Shown: piece by piece, positions 22,720-35,025 of the stretch
Numbering within the stretch: position 1 is the first letter of the stretch
Layout: every line of letters starts with the position of its first letter
Source of the DNA: Phocoena phocoena
Taxonomy: Eukaryota; Chordata; Mammalia; Artiodactyla; Phocoenidae
Assembly (NCBI RefSeq): GCF_963924675.1
Contig: NC_089230.1
Location: 2,047,001 to 2,111,000, forward strand
DNA: 64,000 nucleotides
Direction of reading: 5' to 3'
The notes under the pieces: model-generated
What the model was told of the DNA's origin: nothing
The model's input: only the letters and a program-made list of their open reading frames with translations
Databases searched by the model: none
Made by a program: the position numbers and the translations under genes

Positions 22720-24375
22720 GGTGGATTCTTTAAAAGGTATAGCTTTCCAAAGCTGACTCGAGAAAAGACAAAAACCCTATATAGCCCACTATCTATTAAA
22801 TAAATAAAATACACCATGATAAACCTTCTCACAATGAAAACTCCAGGCCCGGGTAACTTCATTTTATTCTATGTATTTATTCTTTTTTATTTACTATAAA
22901 AAGTAAAAGCAATTCTGCAATCACGTTAAGAAAGTTTAGGAGGAGGGACACTTCCTAATTTGATTCATAAGGTCAACATAACACATACTCAAATGAGCAC
23001 ATTACAAGAACAGTATCTGTCGTGAACATATTTGTAAAAACATGTACAAAATATTAGAAAATAAAATTTAGCAGTTTAAATTTATAAATTCATGGAAGAG
23101 AGTAAGTGTTCCAGAAATACACCCACACACGTATGGTTGATAGCTTCCATAAGCGTACTCCAATGGGAATAAAATAGTCTCTTTTCAACAATTCTTGCTG
23201 GAAACAACCAGACCTCCACATATTTCCCTGGCCCTCCCATCACATCATACACAAAAATTAATTTGAATCACAAACCTAAATATAAAACCTAAAACTGTGC
23301 AGGGTCTGAAAGACAAAAATTAAAATCTTTGCAGCATTGGAGAGGGCAATGCTTTCTTAGGAAACAAAACTCTCTAAACCTAAAAGAAAAGACTTGGTAA
23401 ATTTTACTTCATCCGAATTAAAAGCTCACTTCTTCAAAAGACACTGTTAAGATGAAAAGGCTACTCACAGATTGGGAGGAAAATATATTGGCAATCCATT
23501 TATCTGACCAAGGATTTGAAAACAGAATAGATGAAGAATTCCAACAACTCAGTGATATTAAAGTGGGTAACCCTATAACAAACAGACTAAAACTTTGAAT
23601 AGAAATTTCACAAAGGAAGATGTATGAATGGCTCATAAGCACATGAAACGATACCCGAAGGCACTAGTCGTCAGGGAACCACAAGGAAATACCACCTCAC
23701 ACTCTCTGGATGATTAAATTCAAATGTTGGCAAGGAGGAGAAATAATCGTAGCTCACGCACTGTTACTGAGGATGTAAAATGGCACAGCTACTTTGAGAA
23801 AGTGTTCAACAGTTTCTTATGAAGTTAAACATACAGTAATTCCATTCCTAGTTGGTTACTGAAGAGAAATGAGAACACAGGTCCATACAAAATTTGTACA
23901 CAAATGTTAACAGCGATTTTATTTGTAATCGTTCCAAACTGGAAACAACCCAAATGCCCAAAAACAGAAGAACATATAACTTATTAATGTATATCTATAC
24001 AAGGAAAATGTATTCCACAGTAAAAAGAAACTAACCACCGATGCGTACAAGACGAACCAATCTCAGGAACGTTTTGCTGCCCAGAAGTCAGACACAAAAG
24101 GATATTTACAGTATGATTTCAACGGTATGATGATATGGTTCTAGAAGAGGCAAAACTAACTAGTAGGGACAGAAATCAGACCAGCGATTGCCCAGGGCCA
24201 GGGCAGCGGGACACGGATTTGACTCCAAAGAACAGGGGGCATTTGGGGAGGAGGGGTCTTGACTGTGGATGTCACAAATGGACATCCACAAATTTGCCAA
24301 AATTTGTCAACTTCTACACTTAAATGGGTGCCTTCTATTGCATGGAATTCTACCTTAATAAACTTGACCCCCCCC
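22720..24375 (+). mobile_element. Second ancient L1 fragment, ORF2 to 3' UTR
   Basis: Partial ORF2 text begins at about 22745 with actcgagaaaagacaaaaac and aactccaggcccgggtaac. It continues with gagggacacttcctaatttg, aaactgtgcagggtctg, aaagacactgttaagatg, gggaggaaaatatattggc, aaatgtatatctatacaagg-like text and a 3' end at about 24375 (ggaattctaccttaataaac). It is strongly diverged with gaps, and appears to be a separate L1 insertion in the same orientation as its neighbour. Confidence 0.75.
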
Positions 24376-25679
24376 AAAAGAAATATCCAAGAGTGATCTG
24401 GTCCTGTTGCAAAAACTTGCTGTGGAATCAACAGGTAGTAATCATTCCTTCCTTTTGTATATTGTGCAAATGTGCTCTTTCATACAGAGGCTTCGGGTAA
24501 ATTTAAAAACAGTAGCTATGCTTTTCCCAATTTTTAAAGTTATTAAATAAAATAAAATATGACATCTCTAGAGAGAAAGAACATTGGCATTTCACGTCAG
24601 CCTCTCGGGAGTTACCTGCACTTGACACCCGTGAGAGCTAAGGAAAGAGGACGCAGCCGTTAAGTATTTACTTGTCTTTACCCGGTACGAAGGAAGATAA
24701 AAGGTCAGATCTGATGGTTTGCTTCTCAACTGCAAGGCCACTGGAAACTGTGCTGTGAAATAAAATGAAATGTGATATGTTCGTCTTTCAGGCTGGGGGA
24801 GAAAAGCTCACGGGACCCCCTGCCTTAGGGGGCTGACAGATTTTCAGAAACACCACGCACGTGTTACATTGGCAAACCGCACACAACGTACAGCGCTTTG
24901 ACAACACAGTTATAGTTTTCTTTGACTTGTGGAACATAATACTTTTTATTTTTCAGAATTCACCTAAATTTCAAAGGGAGTGAAAGGCGAGTTGAAAAAT
25001 CCGTCTCGCTCACCCTCGTTCGGGGCTGACTCATGAAAGGTCTTCCTTCACCTGCACTTGACAAAGGATTTGAAACTGTGTTGAAACAGTTTTGATAAAT
25101 TTGGAGTTGGAGGTTCTTACCAAGTGGTGCTGCTTCCTGGGGTCACAGGCTCGGCCTGGTCGTCAGGAGGGGCTTAGAGGTGACGTCCCCGTGGCCCCAC
25201 GCGGACGGCACTGCTGGCCTGTCCACGGCACTCAGTGCCGGGAAGGAGGCAGGTTTCCAGGTATTTACAGGCCCTTGTTCACGACTCCTGCACTTCAGGG
25301 GAAAACTGATCCCAGGGACTGGATAAAGCCCGTCTACCATGAAACGCCACATTTTCCTTAATTCTCCTCAACCTGCTTCCGTGGCTGGGGAAGAGTCCCA
25401 CCTTCCTCTCTCGTTTGTACATCCTAGCACGCTTGCCATTTTGTTCAGTGTGTGGAAGACAGGACGGTGTGTTATACCAGAAAGAAAACGTTGATCGTGT
25501 GCCACCCTATGGTCCCCTCTGAACCATGGGGCAAGGGGGCTTGTATGTGCCGGCCACCTTGGGGCTCCACTTCTCTGCCCACAGTGGATCAGGAGAGGGG
25601 CCCATGCCTGCCCGGCCGGACACCCAGCAGTGAATGACCCAGGGCCCTTCCATCCCCTCCTTAGAGAAGCTGACTTGGG
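24376..25679. other. Unique sequence
   Basis: No gene or named repeat. 24430-24800 is AT-rich; from about 25090 the GC content rises. Confidence 0.35.
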
Positions 25680-25811
25680 GCACACGTGTGTACATACACA
25701 CACTCAGTAGTGCGCACACATGTTCACACATGCATAAGCGTGGATGTGCATGCACGCACACATGTGTACACTCAGGAACACATGCACGCACAAGTGCACA
25801 CATGCACACTC
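25680..25811 (+). repeat. Alternating purine-pyrimidine (CA/TG/CG) tract
   Basis: About 130 bp of interrupted cacaca, tgtgtaca, tgcatgcacgcacacatg and similar text, a composition that can adopt Z-DNA. His/Cys/Thr-rich frames read through it on the plus strand are artefacts. Confidence 0.8.
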
Positions 25812-26854
25812 TGTCAGGAAGGACCCGGGAGAGGGGCAGGCGGTCTGTCAGGAGGGACACAGTTCCGGGAAGTGTCTGCCGCACGAGAGCAGAAACCATG
25901 CGGCAGGAGGACGGGCGAGCTGTTCAGCCCTTGGCCCTGGATGGCGGGAACAGTGGCCAGGAGAGGTGGGTGGCCCCATGGCACCTTGATGTGCAGGAGA
26001 GGCCAGAGTCCCCAGCTGGGCCGGTGGGTGCCGGCTGGGACTGTTCGCTTGAACTCACACTTGTTGGTGGCTCTCCCCGGCCATGCCGAGGAGACTGTGA
26101 CTCTGGCATTGCTGGGTCTCTCCGTCCCGCGGCTACACGCCCCTCACCCCACGCAGGTCCCCCAGTGGCTCCCTCGCCATCTCAGCCTGGTGAGCCTCAC
26201 TAGCACAGCTTCTGGTTTCCTTGTCGAGCAGTCTGGGGACTAAGTCAAACCTGAGCCCGTTCACCTCGAGTCTGTGCAGCCTTCGGGTTCTTCTGTTGCC
26301 AAGAGTCTTTACTGTTCAGGAGCGCAATAGCGTCTGAGATGAAATTGGACGGAATCACCGTGAGCTCCTGGCTGCTGCGGGACAGCGGAGGTGTCACATG
26401 CACCTCTCCGGTGGTATCTGGAGCCAGATTCCTGCTGGCCTGGAACCGCCTCCGTGGCCGAGGGGGAAAAGAAGCAGGTTTCCTCATATGCACGGAGCCT
26501 CAGGCTTGGCTGGAGTGAAGCGAGTGCCTACATTTGAAGTGCTGATCAAAGAACACGCTCAGTCCCCTGGGGTCCCTTATTAAACTCCGCCTTCCTTCGC
26601 GAGCTCTGTCCCCTGGAGTCCAGGGGCGCTGGCTGTCACGCTAACTGCTGGGCAGCAATACGCCCCCTCCACCACCTTCCCGGGCTTCACCTCTCTCTCC
26701 TCCACCCTTTATGCGTCTAGTGCCAAGCTGACGGGGCCTCGTGGACGTGCATGAAGTCTTCGCCATCTGTCCCGCACCCATCCCCGTAACTTGTAGCTAA
26801 GGCCCACCTGATTCTCCGTGCAGTCACTCACCATTTGTATGTTGTAGCAGAGTC
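25812..26854. other. Unique GC-rich sequence
   Basis: No gene or repeat recognised; frames of up to about 190 codons cross the tract on the left and have no domain. Confidence 0.35.
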
Positions 26855-27085
26855 ACGCAACAAAGCATTTAAGAGCGCAGAGCTGGCGCCAGACTGCCCG
26901 GGTTCAGATCCCACCTCTGCTCCTTAGCAGCTGGGTGACCCTGGACAGGCTCCTCCACTTCTCTGTGCCTCGGTTTCCTCACCTGTGAAACAGGGGTACT
27001 TAAGTCTTCTCGCAGGCTTGTCACGAGGATTGAATAAATTTACACCTGGGGTGCATTTGGAAGAGGGTCTGGCACTAAAGAGCCC
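26855..27085 (+). mobile_element. MIR SINE, nearly complete
   Basis: In MIR order: gcagagctggcgccagactg, cccgggttcagatcccacc, ctgggtgaccctggacaggc, tctgtgcctcggtttcctc, acctgtgaaacaggggta and gaggattgaataaatttac. This is the best preserved MIR in the window. Confidence 0.92.
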
Positions 27086-28799
27086 CTCTCCCTCTGAGAA
27101 TCAGCGCCTCTGAGCAGCGCCAGCCCTGGGAGGCTCTTTATTTGTTCTGGAGCGGTGGATGGGGCGTGGTTTGACAGTTAAATTGACAGCCACGTGGTAG
27201 GCACGTGATAATTATTTGTTGAATAATAGATCAAAGGATGCAGATTAATTTTTTGTTGGCCAAAGTTGTTCCGAGAAAATGAAAATAGTAAATTATGAAA
27301 ACATGGACACGTATGCAGATGGGCTAGTCTTCTCTGAAACCTGAAAGTTCTCTGGGTACGGTTTCTCATGTCTTCAGAAAGGCGGTGCAGAAGGCCTCCC
27401 GTTGCCTGCTGAGGAAGGAACAGGAGCTTCTCATCCAAGGCTGGTCTGGGCACAACCCGGACAAAGTTGGTCCACTCCTGGCCTGTTGTCACCGCAGCCT
27501 CTCAAGCTGAGTCCACCGTGCACAGACCCAAATGTCGATGGGCCTTTCGGAGAGCAGGGTGCATGCAGCGGGTGTTCCTGCTTCTCTGAACAAGGCCTGC
27601 GGGGCATCGGGGACCCCCGGTCTGGGGGGCAGGGGCCCGTCGTGCAGGCCTGACTCAGTACTGCTGCCCGTCCCCCAGGGAGAGGGGGGGCCCAGGGCCC
27701 ACCCACCCGAAACGCACTGTGAGTGTGCGCTGTTCCTTAGTATTACACGAATAACGATCGCTCTTAGTGATGGCTCCTGGGGAAGCACCGTCTAAGTGCA
27801 TTCTTGCGTCTAACTTTTAGAACCACCTCTGCCGTAGGAACTAGTTTTGTATTCATTGAGTAGAGGGGTAAGGAACCCTCCCAAGGCCGGGTACTGGGGA
27901 GGGGACACCGCCGTGGGGAGGCCCCGGTGGGAACACAGGGCTCGGGGCCTGAGTTCCGTCTGGGGGGCCCCGGGCAGCTGGTGGTGGAGACGGCGCTGGA
28001 GCCGGGCCGGCACCGAGCGGAGCAGGAGATCAGGTCGGGGTTCAGAGCAGAAGCAAAGGCGGGAAGCATGGGACAAGTTCCGGGAACAGACACGTGCTTT
28101 TTCTGACTCCTTCACGGTGGGCTCCAGAGTCTGCCTGCAAAGCTGATTTGCTCTTTGAAGAGAAATGAGATCACTTAAGGTTTCCGTACCTTTTCCTTTC
28201 TTTACAGAAAAAAGAAAATAAATACAACGATTATTGTTCCTACCCCACCCAGGAATGCGAGGCCAGGCTAGTTAAACATTTGAAGTTTATTTGAGCAAAG
28301 GGATCTGTTAAGATGGAGACTTACTTTTATTTATTTATTTTTTTTTAAAGAAGCTGCTGAATTTTAGAAACAAAATATGTGTTCTTTCTACACCCAGTAG
28401 AATCAGTGATGGTCAGCCGTCGGCCATCCAGCAGGTGCGGTTCGGAGCAGCTGCGGTGGCATGGCTCCAGGGCGGGCCTGGCGGCAGGGCCCGTCTCTGC
28501 TCTGTCCCCTTTCTCCAGCCCCCAGCCCTGTCCGGGCACACGTCTGTCACATCCCTTCACCCCGCCCTTCCCGCCTTCTCACAGACACCCAGTGAGGGCC
28601 CACACGGGGCGGGCGGAGATGGGCCCTGGCTTGGCGTCTGGTCTTCCATCCCAAGAAAGTCTTCCTCGTGCAACATAAGCCCCCTATCCTAGACTGCTCT
28701 CTTCAAGCCATTAAGCCTTAAAATGTGAATCTACCTTTAAAAAAAAAAAAAAAGAGTTGCATTTTATGAGAGAATTTTTTTTAAGGCAAAAAAATATTC
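27086..28799. other. Unique sequence, GC-rich in the middle
   Basis: No gene is seen. 27190-27235 (gtaggcacgtgataatt, tttgttgaataa) resembles an L2 tail, weakly. 27900-28080 is CpG-rich. Short A-runs occur at about 28330 and 28740. Confidence 0.35.
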
Positions 28800-29410
28800 A
28801 AGCCCCAAGGTGAAAGATGTCCATTGCTCTGTGTCCTTACTAGCCAGCGTGAATTGCTACAACCATTTTTGGAAAGAAATCTTGCAATATACTGTGTATT
28901 AAGGTGAGAAATACCCGTTCTCTTTGACTCACCAATCCTGCTTATAGGAATCTATCCTACAGAATAAAAGCACTAGTATAGAAACACCAGAATACAAAAA
29001 CTTGTTATTTTCAGAACTTAAAGTCATAAAAAAAAAAAGTTAATGACCTCGAATGCTCATCGCTGGGGCAGAGTTGAATAAATTATTCCAAGTCTGCTAT
29101 GGAATATTATGCATTTATTAAAAATATTGAAGCGATGGTGTCCAAATTGATCTGAAGGGATGTCTGGTGTTTAGTGAGACAAAACAAGTTGCAGAACTAC
29201 GTGTGTGCATAATCCCTTTTCCTAAAAGGAGCGATAATGACAGTCTGTGTCTGAGCAGAAAGAACCCTGGGATGCGAACAGTGGTCACCCCAGAGGGATG
29301 GGGCTGGTGGGGGGTAGGAGGGGCTACTAGAAATGACGTGCAACATACACATCTCCTACTTTTTTTCATCTGTTACAACAAATGTATATTACTTTTAAAA
29401 TGATTAAAGA
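28800..29410 (+). mobile_element. Old L1 3' end (L1M-like)
   Basis: The text ttgactcaccaatcctgctt, ataggaatctatcctacag, ttgaataaattattccaag, tatggaatattatgcattt and ggatgcgaacagtggtcacc follows the order of the 3' end of an old mammalian L1 3' UTR. It is strongly diverged and no frame is open. Confidence 0.65.
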
Positions 29411-29527
29411 AAAAGATCAAATGATTTAGCAAAAGTTGGCATCAACATTGACAATCAGTTAGGAAAACACTCCGGGACAAACCCTGATGGGATATTTCCG
29501 TCTACACAGAAACGCCTGCGTACTCCA

Positions 29528-30087
29528 GGCCAGGGGTCGACAGATTGTTTTCAGAAATGGGCCAGAGGGCAAACATTGTCAGCTATCTGGGCCACAGGGT
29601 CGCTGTGGCATCTGTGCAAGTCTGCTGTCTGCAGCTCAAATGCAGCCGTATGTCACTGTGACCAGGCACCAATAAAACTTTATTTCTGGACACTGGAATT
29701 TTATATAACTTGTCTGTATCATGAAATATTCTCTTCTTTTGATTTTTTTCCAACCTTTTAAAAATGTAAAATAACTCCAGGCCACTTACATCGGTAAGTC
29801 AAATGGAATGAGCACACCGGACGTTGGAAAAATGCGGCCCTTTCATCCCCATGTGGATGGATGGAACCAGGAAAAGCAGGTTTAAGTAAGAAACCCAGTT
29901 GTTGAACAAGGAAGGGAAGGAGGGAGGGAAGAAATGTGGCGTCATATGCACTCTGCTCTCTGGGCCTCCCTCCCTGTCAGACAGAAATAGGAACTTAAGA
30001 GGAAACGTAGATGCGATTCCGAACTGTGCCCGCAGGTGGAGGCCTGGACCACATCCGGCCCGCGGGCCACAGTTGCTGACCCGAGCT
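29528..30087 (+). mobile_element. hAT-like non-autonomous DNA transposon, probably interrupted
   Basis: The left end ccaggggtcgacagattg with gggccagagggcaaac, tctgggccacagggtcgctg and caataaaactttatttctgg, and the right end tccggcccgcgggccacag ending gctgacccg, match the two ends of a common mammalian hAT element. 29690-29770 matches its long internal form (atcatgaaatattctcttc, atttttttccaacctttt). 29780-30040 is not part of the form I know and may be inserted or extra sequence. The family is not named. Confidence 0.6.
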
Positions 30088-32548
30088 CCCGGCCCTGCTC
30101 TTAGCTCCAGGGGGCAGAGGTGAGGGTGGTGGGACTTGTCCTCAAGACACCAGCGGACAGGCTGCGACTGGCGAGGAAGGGCCCAGTCGGTCTCCCCACG
30201 ATGTTCCAGCAGCTGAAGGCCGCCAGCCTCCCTTTCCTCTCTGGCCGCTCCCTGCCCAAAGCCAGGATGTGCCGAGTCCAAAGCCCCAAGGTTCCTTCCC
30301 GCTCTGTTGGGAGCAGGTAGGGCTCTCAGGCCCAATGAACCAGCGTAGCCCAGGTCAGTTTTCCTGAACAAATGACACCGTCTTCCCACTGGCACTCACA
30401 GTTTCGGGATAATAGTAACTGCACGACCACCCATTGCAACTAGGATAGTGATGTGCTTTCAAAGTAGGGTATTGGCAGGGAAACCGGGCAGAGCTGCTCT
30501 GGCTACACCTGCATGTGTGAGCAGAGGGGAGACCCTGGGCGGGGCGATGGAGGCCCGAGGTGCCGCGTGGACCAGGCGCCCAGAACGCATGGGGGCTGGG
30601 AGCCCCCTCCCCTGCTCAGAACACAGGCAGCTGGAGACACAGTTAAAGCCAACTCTTTCCTCTGATGGACCCTGACCGAACCTAATCCAGATTCCATGCT
30701 ATCTGAACAAGGACAGTCGAAAGTCATTCTATTGTTCAGACCAAGTATTTTGCACAAATACCACTTTGAGGAAATTTTCTCTAACCATCAGTCGATTTCT
30801 ATCGAGCCTACGAAAATTAAAACATCATTAAAGGTGAGGAGAGCATTGGGTGTTAATACCACCACGATATCAGGCAATAATAAGAAAGGAATTGTCCTCT
30901 AAAGTGGACTGTTTAGCTAGGAAAGGACCTGGTGTCATCCCAGCTCCGGATGCAGCAGACACACTGCAATCACCATGGTGACCTGTTTTCTTGGGATGCT
31001 GGGCCACGTTCTAAAGGGAAAAGTATGATTGTTTGCTCCAAAATGTAAAGCCGCCTGCAAGCTTAAAGCATTTCCATTTTGATTTGCACCTTCTCTCTGC
31101 TGGGAATCAATTTTTGATGAAATTTGTTCAGAATGTAGATGTCTCTGTTTTGAAAAATACAACAAAACCTGCAAAACCACAGGCAAACAGCAGAAGGTGG
31201 ACAGAAGGAGCTTGTGTGCAAAGGACAGCAGGAGGGGATGGGGTGGGAGGCTGCTGCTGGCCTCGCTCTCCTGGGGAGCCAGTGGAGGAGCCCGGCTTGG
31301 AGGAGGGAGCTGGGTGTCGCCGGCCTCATGCTGCCCGGGACCCTCACCCTGTGGCTGCACCTGGCCGACAGCGTAACTCAGAACACACCTGGAAGTGTGT
31401 TGAAGCAGCAAACACAGGACTTAAGGGCACAGGAGGCAGACTTCAATGGTCTGGGTTCAAGTTCTGCCTCTGCCTAAAGGCTCAGACGCCGGCAGCTTCC
31501 AGGCCGTCCATCCAGGCGTGAGGCTCGATGACACAGCACAGGAACCCCATATCCGGGGCCTGGCTCGCAAAAAAATACTAACAACTGGCCGTTGTTATTT
31601 TTATTTGATTTAGTGTGACTGCAGCTAAGTTTTAACTCAGCTGAGAAAGGTTTGCCATGTTTTATCCTAAGGGGACATCTCTTCTCCCTAAATCGTCCAC
31701 AGGGCCCTTCCTGTGGCCACAGGGCCACAGGGCCCTGCCCCCTGAGGCTTGGGTGCTGGGAGGAGAGAGCTGTCGGATCTTCGGGTGGGGAGGTGAGAGG
31801 GTGGTATCGGGCGCAGGACAGGGACCCCTTCGGCGGGGCCCTGTCACAAATAAGGGACCATGACCGTGGCTGCCCTGACCAGCTGGGGGGAACCCCAGGA
31901 CTGCCACAACTGTAGGAAAACCCCCCAAAACACAAAACTCGAGTCCTCCGTGCTGTCCTCCAGAGGCTCCTGGAGGGATGAAGGGATGGAGACAGGACAC
32001 TGGACAGTCCTTGCTGTCCGACAGGGCCCCAGGGTCCACAGGGTGACTCTGGGTGTAGGGGAGGGGAAGGTGCGGGACATGGGGAGGGGGAGGGCAGACC
32101 CGGAGCGCCAGTTCCCAAACTGCCACATACCTGCTGCCCCAAAGCAGAGCTAACTCCTGAACGCTGCAGGCTTCTTAATGCAGGAGCAGAAACAGCATAA
32201 ATAGGGCTTGTGTTTGTTTCCCAGAGGAGCTGAGGCCTTGTTCTCTTTCTTCGCCTTCTAAGCCAAAGCAGAAACTGATGGAAGACGTTGTTAACGGCTG
32301 TCGGCCCCGCCTCCCGTTGGCAGGTGAGACCCGGTCACCGCTGCTCGGCGCTGGGCGGTCCCGTCCCCACAGCAGGGCGGCCCGTCACCGAAGGCCCCAG
32401 TGACCACGTGCACCCAGCCCTTTCTCTCGGATCAGCGGGCTGAGCGATGCCCAGCCGTGCACCTGACCTGACAGCCTGGTGTTTCCACAAAACCATCACT
32501 AGGCTCTGCCCCTCCTTCTTTTCTCCTGTTCCAAGGCCGAGTTCCAAA
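30088..32548 (+). other. Mostly unique sequence
   Basis: No gene recognised. A MIR-like core occurs at about 31405-31465 (agacttcaatggtctgggtt caagttctgcctctgcc as two adjoining pieces). The long minus-strand frame at 31474-32142 (222 codons) is Pro/Ser-rich with no domain and sits in GC-rich DNA with overlapping frames, so I do not call it. Confidence 0.35.
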
Positions 32549-32612
32549 TCCTAACCTTAAACCGGGGCCTAAACCTGACCCTGACCCTGGCCCTGACCTT
32601 GACCCTGACCCC
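32549..32612 (+). repeat. Degenerate telomere-like hexamer repeat
   Basis: The array reads cctaacc, ttaaacc, ggggcctaaacc, then ctgacc units (ctgaccctgaccctggccct). The right half is a CCCTGA-type variant of the vertebrate CCCTAA telomere unit, and the left half still contains CTAACC/CTAAACC. Total length is about 64 bp. It could be an interstitial telomeric remnant or a chance hexamer satellite. Confidence 0.6.
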
Positions 32613-34389
32613 AAGGCCATGGCCGGAGGGGCCTACAGGGAGCAAGCAGAATCCTGCCGACTGTGGACAACAGGGCTGCTCTCAGGCTGGGCGAGCAATT
32701 CCGTCCCCTTCCTGCCCAGGTTGGGTGGACACTGGAACCCTGAGGACCGCTCACCTGTAAGGACACCTGCCCTGAGTTTGGAAAACCACAGGTGGCCCTG
32801 AGTTGCTCGGACCTTGGGTCTCCCTTAGATGTAGATTCCCTTTCTCTGCTGGGCCCAAGGGGCCCCCTCCAGGGAGGGCCGTGAGCGCGGACTCGGTGTA
32901 AAGCCAAGCACGACGCAGAGACGGCATGCGCAGACACATCCGACTTCACAAAGGGCGGGAAGTGCCCCTCTCGTGCGTCTGGAAGGATGAGAAACAGTGT
33001 CCTCGAAGAGCCCCGGAGGACCCCACCAAGACTGAAGGGAGAAGAGCCCACTGGGAGAGCCTTCAAGAAAAAAAATAGGTATCTTTGGTGACTGTCTCTT
33101 CGCGTTCCCGTTACTGCAAGTGATTTCTGTATTCTTCCACAGTTTCTGCACCTGACATACTTTAAAAACAAACATTATAATTTAAATTAAGTTTGTTTTT
33201 TGCAAAAGAACCCCAAAGTGTTATAGACAGGAAGTTTGAGCAGTTGTAAGAAGGGCTTATATGAAATCGTGTCTAATATCTCTGTAATTATGACAAATAA
33301 CATCTGGGTGAGGCTTCCCTTCAGAAAACCACGCTCCTTCCAAAGACACCCCAGGCCCCTGGCCGGGTGTTGGGTGTGACTCAGAAGGCAGGTCTGGCCC
33401 CCCTCTCCCAGGAGTCCCTAGCCTCTGTTTCATGCCCCCAGTCACACTGTTATTAAAAAATAATAATATAGTAACAAAGAAAGAAGTTGGAAGTTTTAAA
33501 TTTTTAATCCTGGCTGTAGGGAACAAAGGCTGAAGCAGTTTGACATGAATGTAAAAGGACTCAGGAGCAGTTGAATCTAGGCCAGTCTGGAATCTCCGTT
33601 TTCTACCAGGCAAAAAAGGAAAAGGTGTGATGTTTGTTATTTTTTATCTCATTGGGAGCAGAGGAAATCATCTCATCATCCTGTTTTTTTTTCTGGGAGA
33701 TTAATCTAAGTCCCTCTCTTTGCCCCTGAGGGAGAGGTAATTTATATGTATTGATGGAGAGAAATGTGAGATTTATGAACAAAAGCTTCTGCTTGTGTTT
33801 CAGTGCAGCTTTGCCAGGAGACGTGCTGAAAGAAAACTAAGCAGCTTCCAAATTAAGGAGGAAAAGTATTACGATAACAATTGGGGGGGGAAGATGCGAA
33901 GGTTGGTTACCCCACCAGAAGCATCAGCTACATCTTCCATCTCCCCGGGCACCACCCCACCAGAGCCCATCTCTCACCAAGGGAGACTTTCTTTCTGAAA
34001 CCGTCTAAAAATCAGCTTTGCTGAGTCTAAACCTGTCTGTTTTTCCAACAGAAATTCTCGAGCATCAGATGAGTTTACTTTGGTTGTGTGGCTCTGTGTC
34101 TTTTTCCTTTAGGAGGGTCACAGTTAAAGGCGTGATCTGGGAAGTGTTTTGAAAGCCTGGCACAGTGCAAAGGTCATGAAGGGAGCGGTCTTAAAGTAGA
34201 TGCCCATCAGGGAATCAAAGTCACCCTGGACCCAGGAGCACCTCAGTAAATTGGACCCCTGCCTGGTGTGAGAGAATATTTGCCCCGTGGTCCAAGCCAC
34301 ATAAAGGGGCTTCCTGGGTGTGTGGCGGCCTCTTTGTGAGGCCAGAAGCGAGTCTGCAGAACACATCTGCTAACCTACTTTCCAAACCA
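32613..34389. other. Unique sequence
   Basis: No gene or repeat is confidently seen. About 33620-33900 is non-repetitive AT-rich text (tgggagattaatctaagtc, tttatgaacaaaagcttctg) that could be conserved non-coding DNA. Confidence 0.35.
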
Positions 34390-34790
34390 TGATGGCTTTA
34401 TCATGGGGTATTTATTTCAAGCCTAACAGAAAAGTATAGGTAATAATATAAAGAAGAGCTGTAAAAGCACCAATTTTGACCAATTAAAGTTACCAGTTTT
34501 TGTCAGTTTTTATCATTTAGCCATATTTGCTTCACATAGCTTAAAGAAATAAATAAAACATCACATATTCCATCAAAGCATGCTATGTGATGTTTCCCTA
34601 AGACCAGTCCTCTCCTGCTTCCCCAAAGGCAACCGTTATTCTGAATTTGGTATTTCTCATTCACTGGTACGTTTTATGCCTTTATTACATATGTATGTTT
34701 GCATAAACAATCTGTAATTATTTTGTGTGTTTTAAAAACTTTAAGTGTCGTCATACTGTATGTATAGTTTTTGTATAAATTCTAATTTTA
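34390..34790 (-). mobile_element. LINE-like repeat, interrupted by two SINEs
   Basis: ccaaaggcaaccgttattc, tgaatttggtatttctcat, attacatatgtatgtttgc and gtcatactgtatgtatag follow the order of a widespread mammalian LINE 3' region in reverse orientation. The text seems to resume at about 35246-35340 beyond the SINE pair. The subfamily is uncertain. Confidence 0.5.
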
Positions 34791-34996
34791 GCGCTTCCCT
34801 GGTGGCGCAGTGGTTGAGAGTCCGCCTGCCGATGCAGGGGACACAGGTTTGTGCCCCGGTCCGGGAAGATCCTACATGCCGTGGAGTGGCTGGGCCCGTG
34901 AGCCATGCCGCTGAGCCTGTGCGTCCGGAGCCTGTGCTCCGCAACAGGAGAGGCCACAGCAGTGAGAGGCCCGCGTACTGCAAAAAAAAAAAAAAA
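34791..34996 (+). mobile_element. CHR-2-type SINE (left arm of an inverted pair)
   Basis: A complete copy with A-tail and the target-site duplication aaattctaatttta (34777-34790, repeated at 34994-35007 within the tail junction). A few changes separate it from the copies at 21661 and 50139, for example tacatgccgtggagtggct. Confidence 0.96.
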
Positions 34997-35025
34997 TTCT
35001 AATTTTATAGAAATTTACTTTTTTT

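Noticed and set aside
25634..26203. A 189-codon frame rich in His, Cys and Thr, suggesting a zinc-binding protein
   Set aside because: The His/Cys-rich part is a translation of the CA/TG/CG tract and has no spacing of a zinc finger.
31474..32142. A 222-codon minus-strand open frame
   Set aside because: Pro/Ser/Gly-rich, overlapped by other long frames on both strands in GC-rich DNA, with no domain or splice context.
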